From contig NZ_JAHLLW010000001.1 of the NCBI RefSeq assembly GCF_019426345.1, positions 310,001-374,000 of the forward strand: a stretch of DNA of 64,000 nucleotides, in the 5' to 3' direction. A model generated the notes under the pieces. That model searched no databases and was not told the origin of the DNA. It saw only the letters and a list, made by a program, of their open reading frames with translations. Below are positions 60,938 through 64,000 of the stretch, in pieces. The stretch is from Marinomonas lutimaris. GTDB taxonomy: Bacteria > Pseudomonadota > Gammaproteobacteria > Pseudomonadales > Marinomonadaceae. How positions within the stretch are numbered: position 1 is the stretch's first letter; every line of letters starts with the position of its first letter. Both the position numbers and the translations under genes were made by a program.

Positions 60938-61863
60938 TGTGGGCGGTGATAAGGCGATTGTTTGTGGTGAATGTTAGAAAAGAAGCCGTTCATCACAGCC
61001 CTCTCTTTCATAGGTTTACAGTTTACGGTTGGGCATTTCGGTTATGTTCTCTTTGGCTGAGTATCTTGTTTTCTTGGAATGTGTTGGCACAAGACCGCGC
61101 TTTTGCAGAAAACGCCCCGTCTCTGGATGACTTATCTGGATTCACAGTAAGAGTTTGCGGGACCAGTGCTTATCCACCTGTTTCGTGGGTTAATGCGGAT
61201 GAAAAAGTCGATGGTGTCAATGTCGCAGTGATTAGAATGTTACTGGAACCACTTGGTGTGACAGTAGATGTTCGTCAAAATAGCAATTGGCGGCGTTGCC
61301 TTAAAGAAGTCGAATTAGGGAATGTTGATATGTTGTCGGGGTTCAAAACCACGAAACGTCAGCAATTTCTGACTTATTTAGACGCTCCAGTCATTCGAGA
61401 GACGATCTACCTTTATTACCCTATTAAGCATCCGCTAGTCTTCAAGGATTGGAAAAGTTTAGCTGGCTTGCGAGTTGGTCTATTAATGGGCGACAGCTTT
61501 GGTAATGAAGTGGATGCGGCCTTTCATGAATATCCAAATTTAGAGCTTGTCTCAACTCAAGATCAAAATCTATTAAAGCTGGCTGATAATCGTTTAGACG
61601 TTGTACCAATGGGGAAATTGTCAGGTCAATTAGATGTTCATCGACTAGGTCTAGAAGGAAAAATAGGCCATACAAAAACGGATGTTAGCGATTTTTGGTA
61701 CCTTGCCATTTCTCAAAAATCCCCTTTGGTTAATTGGCTACCTTCATTAAATAAGCGCTTAAATACCTTATTGAAAGACCCAGATATGGTGCCCGAATTG
61801 GTGGAACGCTATCGCCAAATTTATAATGCTGATCTTGGTTTGAACGGGGAGTTCGACTACTAG
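60937..61863 (+). CDS. Periplasmic solute-binding protein (family 3), probable sensor partner
   Basis: 308 aa. Its ATG overlaps the stop of the response regulator gene by 1 bp. A long N-terminus (residues 1-30) precedes a hydrophobic helix ending near NVLAQDRAF, so export is likely. The fold is family 3: [36 protein letters not shown], and [14 protein letters not shown]. There is no transporter here; its place between regulator and kinase suggests that it binds a ligand and presents it to the kinase, as TorT does for TorS. This role is inferred. Confidence 0.82.
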   Translation: MWAVIRRLFVVNVRKEAVHHSPLFHRFTVYGWAFRLCSLWLSILFSWNVLAQDRAFAENAPSLDDLSGFTVRVCGTSAYPPVSWVNADEKVDGVNVAVIRMLLEPLGVTVDVRQNSNWRRCLKEVELGNVDMLSGFKTTKRQQFLTYLDAPVIRETIYLYYPIKHPLVFKDWKSLAGLRVGLLMGDSFGNEVDAAFHEYPNLELVSTQDQNLLKLADNRLDVVPMGKLSGQLDVHRLGLEGKIGHTKTDVSDFWYLAISQKSPLVNWLPSLNKRLNTLLKDPDMVPELVERYRQIYNADLGLNGEFDY

Positions 61864-61865
61864 TT

Positions 61866-64000
61866 ATGCGTCCACTAATAAAATTTTCTATCATCCCCAA
61901 CCTATTACGCTATAAGCAAATGCATCCGCTGGCATACCGTATTTTTATCAAACTTTTGTCATTGAGTTTGCTGCTGGCCCTTATTTCGACGAGCGTTCAA
62001 GTGTTCAATGAATATCGTCGGGAGCGTGCTTCGATGCAACAGCAAACTGATTACATTACTTCATCGCACATTGAGGGGGTTCGTAAAGGTTTGTGGGATC
62101 TGGATAGTGAGCAATTAGAGCTGCAGCTAAAAGGTATTATGAACTTTTCCAATGTGAATGCGGTTACCTTGCATTCTGCGGATTGGCAAGATGACATCAT
62201 AGTTGGAGACAGAGACTCAATTGCCAGTAATAAGAATGGCACCACTTTACCTATCTATTACATCGACCGAGATGGCAAGCAGACACAGCGCATGCTTGGT
62301 GAGTTAACGGTATATCACGATATGGCGGCTATTCAGTCAAAACTGCTACGATCTGCCATCGAAATTGCGCTTTTTCAAAGTCTCTTGGTGTTAATCAATG
62401 GCGTGCTGTTACTGCTTATTGTGCATTTTATGGTAACGAGACATCTGGAATATATGGCCAGTTATACTCGTTCTATTGGCGCTGGAAACCTTAAGAAAAA
62501 ACTGGTTCTTCCTCATAAAACACCGCGCCCAGAAAGTGATGAAATAGATTCTGTGGTGAATGCGATGAATGACATGCGAGAAGCAATTTTAGCGGATATC
62601 AAGCAAAAAGATGTGATCGAAGCGGAATTGCGTTATCACCGAGATCAGCTGCAAGAGCAAGTGAGCCGTCGGACCCGACGATTACAAGATGCTAAAGAAA
62701 CCGCTGAAAAAGCGAACTTAGCCAAGAGCCAGTTTTTGGCGACCATGAGTCATGAAATCAAAACGCCGTTGAATGGTATTCTGGGTATGGTGGAGTTACT
62801 ACAGAGCCAGCCTCAATCCAATCAAAGTCAGGAAAAATTGTCCGCAATTTATCAGTCAGGCGAGGCCTTATTAGAAATACTGAATGGCTTATTAGATTAC
62901 GCTCGTCTAGAAGAAGGCATGTATAGTCCGGAGATTCTGCCGTTTTCAATTAGTGAGCTAGTAAATTCCACGAGTTTGTTGTTTTTAGCCCAAGCCCAAC
63001 AACAAAACACTCTATTGAATGTGCAAATCAGTGATCAGTTGCCAGATCGTTATCAAGGGGCAGCGGGTGCGTTACGGCAAATCTTATCGAATCTTGTGTC
63101 TAACGCCATTAAGTTCACTCGTGATGGCTCGGTAACTATTTCCGTGATGCCGGCTAATGAGAACCCTGAGCAATCTAACGGTGTGCTTATTGAAGTGGAA
63201 GACACGGGGATGGGCATTCCTGAAAGTTATCTTTCGCATATATTTGAACGCTTTAGCCAAGCGGATGAAAGTGTCACTCGTCGGTTTGGTGGGACAGGAT
63301 TGGGATTGGCCATTACAGCTCAACTAGTGCGATTGCTTGAAGGTGAAATGGGCGTAGAAAGTGAGGAAGGTCGTGGTAGTGTATTTTGGTTTTATGTACC
63401 TTTGATGGCGATAGATGAAACCACGATAGCGCCGCTTAAAGCCATAGAGTCGCCTCGAAAACTAGCGGCTATGTCGATTTTATTGGTTGAAGATACGCCA
63501 ATTAACCAAGCGGTTACCACGGAGCTATTAGAACAAGATGGGCATCAGGTGACGCTCGCAGTGGATGGTCAAGAAGCGCTTCATAAAGCAAATTATAGGC
63601 AGTTTGATTTGATCCTGATGGATATTCATTTGCCTTCATTAAGTGGGTTAGATGTGGCTGATCAAATACGCAATGGTGGTCAAGTAAATGCTCAAACGCC
63701 TATTGTAGCGCTCACTGCCAATGTGCTACCAAGCAATGTGAAACAATGCCATGACATTGGTATCCGAGCCGTCATTCCTAAGCCTTTTAAGCGCGAACTT
63801 CTGTATCAAATCATGGGAGAGCAGCTTAATCTCAATAGTCAAATAGCATTAGATCAACAGGCGAGTAATGGCTTGTTAAACATCAGCCTTATTTACTCTC
63901 ATCTAACAGCGTTGGGTCAGCAGCGTTTACAAAAATTGGTGTCGCTGTTTTCGTCGTCGATTGAGCGAGGTTTGGATGAGCTGACAGAAATGAATGCGCA
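61866..64000 (+). CDS. Hybrid sensor histidine kinase (TorS-like), cut by the window end
   Basis: At least 711 codons, open to the right edge; starts 2 bp after the binding-protein stop. From the N-terminus: membrane helix, periplasmic sensor segment with [16 protein letters not shown], second helix, HAMP, coiled coil, H-box [19 protein letters not shown], ATPase N-box [13 protein letters not shown] with DTGMGIP and [12 protein letters not shown], then a receiver domain ([43 protein letters not shown]). A possible Hpt start follows. A TorS-like multistep phosphorelay to the response regulator upstream is likely. Confidence 0.88.
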   Translation, partial: MRPLIKFSIIPNLLRYKQMHPLAYRIFIKLLSLSLLLALISTSVQVFNEYRRERASMQQQTDYITSSHIEGVRKGLWDLDSEQLELQLKGIMNFSNVNAVTLHSADWQDDIIVGDRDSIASNKNGTTLPIYYIDRDGKQTQRMLGELTVYHDMAAIQSKLLRSAIEIALFQSLLVLINGVLLLLIVHFMVTRHLEYMASYTRSIGAGNLKKKLVLPHKTPRPESDEIDSVVNAMNDMREAILADIKQKDVIEAELRYHRDQLQEQVSRRTRRLQDAKETAEKANLAKSQFLATMSHEIKTPLNGILGMVELLQSQPQSNQSQEKLSAIYQSGEALLEILNGLLDYARLEEGMYSPEILPFSISELVNSTSLLFLAQAQQQNTLLNVQISDQLPDRYQGAAGALRQILSNLVSNAIKFTRDGSVTISVMPANENPEQSNGVLIEVEDTGMGIPESYLSHIFERFSQADESVTRRFGGTGLGLAITAQLVRLLEGEMGVESEEGRGSVFWFYVPLMAIDETTIAPLKAIESPRKLAAMSILLVEDTPINQAVTTELLEQDGHQVTLAVDGQEALHKANYRQFDLILMDIHLPSLSGLDVADQIRNGGQVNAQTPIVALTANVLPSNVKQCHDIGIRAVIPKPFKRELLYQIMGEQLNLNSQIALDQQASNGLLNISLIYSHLTALGQQRLQKLVSLFSSSIERGLDELTEMNA

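Overview
The window looks like chromosomal DNA of a free-living marine gammaproteobacterium, most likely Marinomonas or a close Oceanospirillales relative. This rests on protein content (many ABC importers and DMT exporters, a KdgM-type porin, a RIO-like kinase, DUF1272, YhhQ, RarD, NhaC and two methyl-accepting chemotaxis proteins) and on moderate base composition. It was judged by eye, without a database search. I saw no rRNA, tRNA, CRISPR array, prophage or intact insertion sequence.

Layout. 1-4.4 kb: a LacI-regulated carbohydrate ABC importer, running off the left edge. 4.5-9.5 kb: a soluble PAS-PAS chemoreceptor, then an accessory pocket (HigB/HigA-type toxin-antitoxin pair and an AT-rich lipoprotein) in which diverged copies of the 3' end of tag lie beyond each insert. 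9.4-16.4 kb: a LysR regulator divergent from a polar amino acid importer (aapJQMP type) plus an FAD amine/amino-acid oxidase. 16.4-17.6 kb: an acetyltransferase-GFA fusion and a 25-codon remnant resembling a dGTPase C-terminus. 17.7-23.2 kb: a tight five-gene operon headed by a good PHO box: a PhoU-like/aminoglycoside-phosphotransferase-like fusion, an ATP-grasp enzyme, an HprK-related kinase, a metallophosphoesterase and a small amphi-Trp-like protein. This resembles the functionally unsolved GAK systems and is the most interesting part of the window. 23.2-29.7 kb: an AfuABC-like importer with an inositol-monophosphatase-family enzyme, a LacI regulator and a clear LacI-type operator.

30-38 kb holds a chemoreceptor, small proteins, a MINPP/phytase-like lipoprotein with a PHO-box-like promoter, an orphan ATP-grasp protein and a PAP2 acid phosphatase lipoprotein with an autotransporter-type beta repeat. 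38-44 kb holds transporters: RarD, an FMN-riboswitch-controlled RibN-type riboflavin transporter, an EamA exporter with a GlxA-type regulator, and an MFS protein. 44-53 kb: a VTT-flavin oxidoreductase fusion, a DUF547 protein, LysR/TauE, a YgjP-like protease, a KdgM porin, YhhQ behind a class I preQ1 riboswitch, and a divergent HPP/TetR pair. 53-60 kb: RIO kinase, a ribbon-helix-helix protein with a MatP-like flavour, a diguanylate cyclase, a DEAD-box helicase and NhaC. 60-64 kb: a response regulator, a periplasmic binding protein and a hybrid histidine kinase cut by the right edge.

Phosphorus handling recurs: a PHO-box GAK-like operon, a PHO-box phytase-like enzyme, a PAP2 phosphatase, and a possible sugar-phosphate importer next to a phosphatase. 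All functional statements come from reading sequence and motifs.
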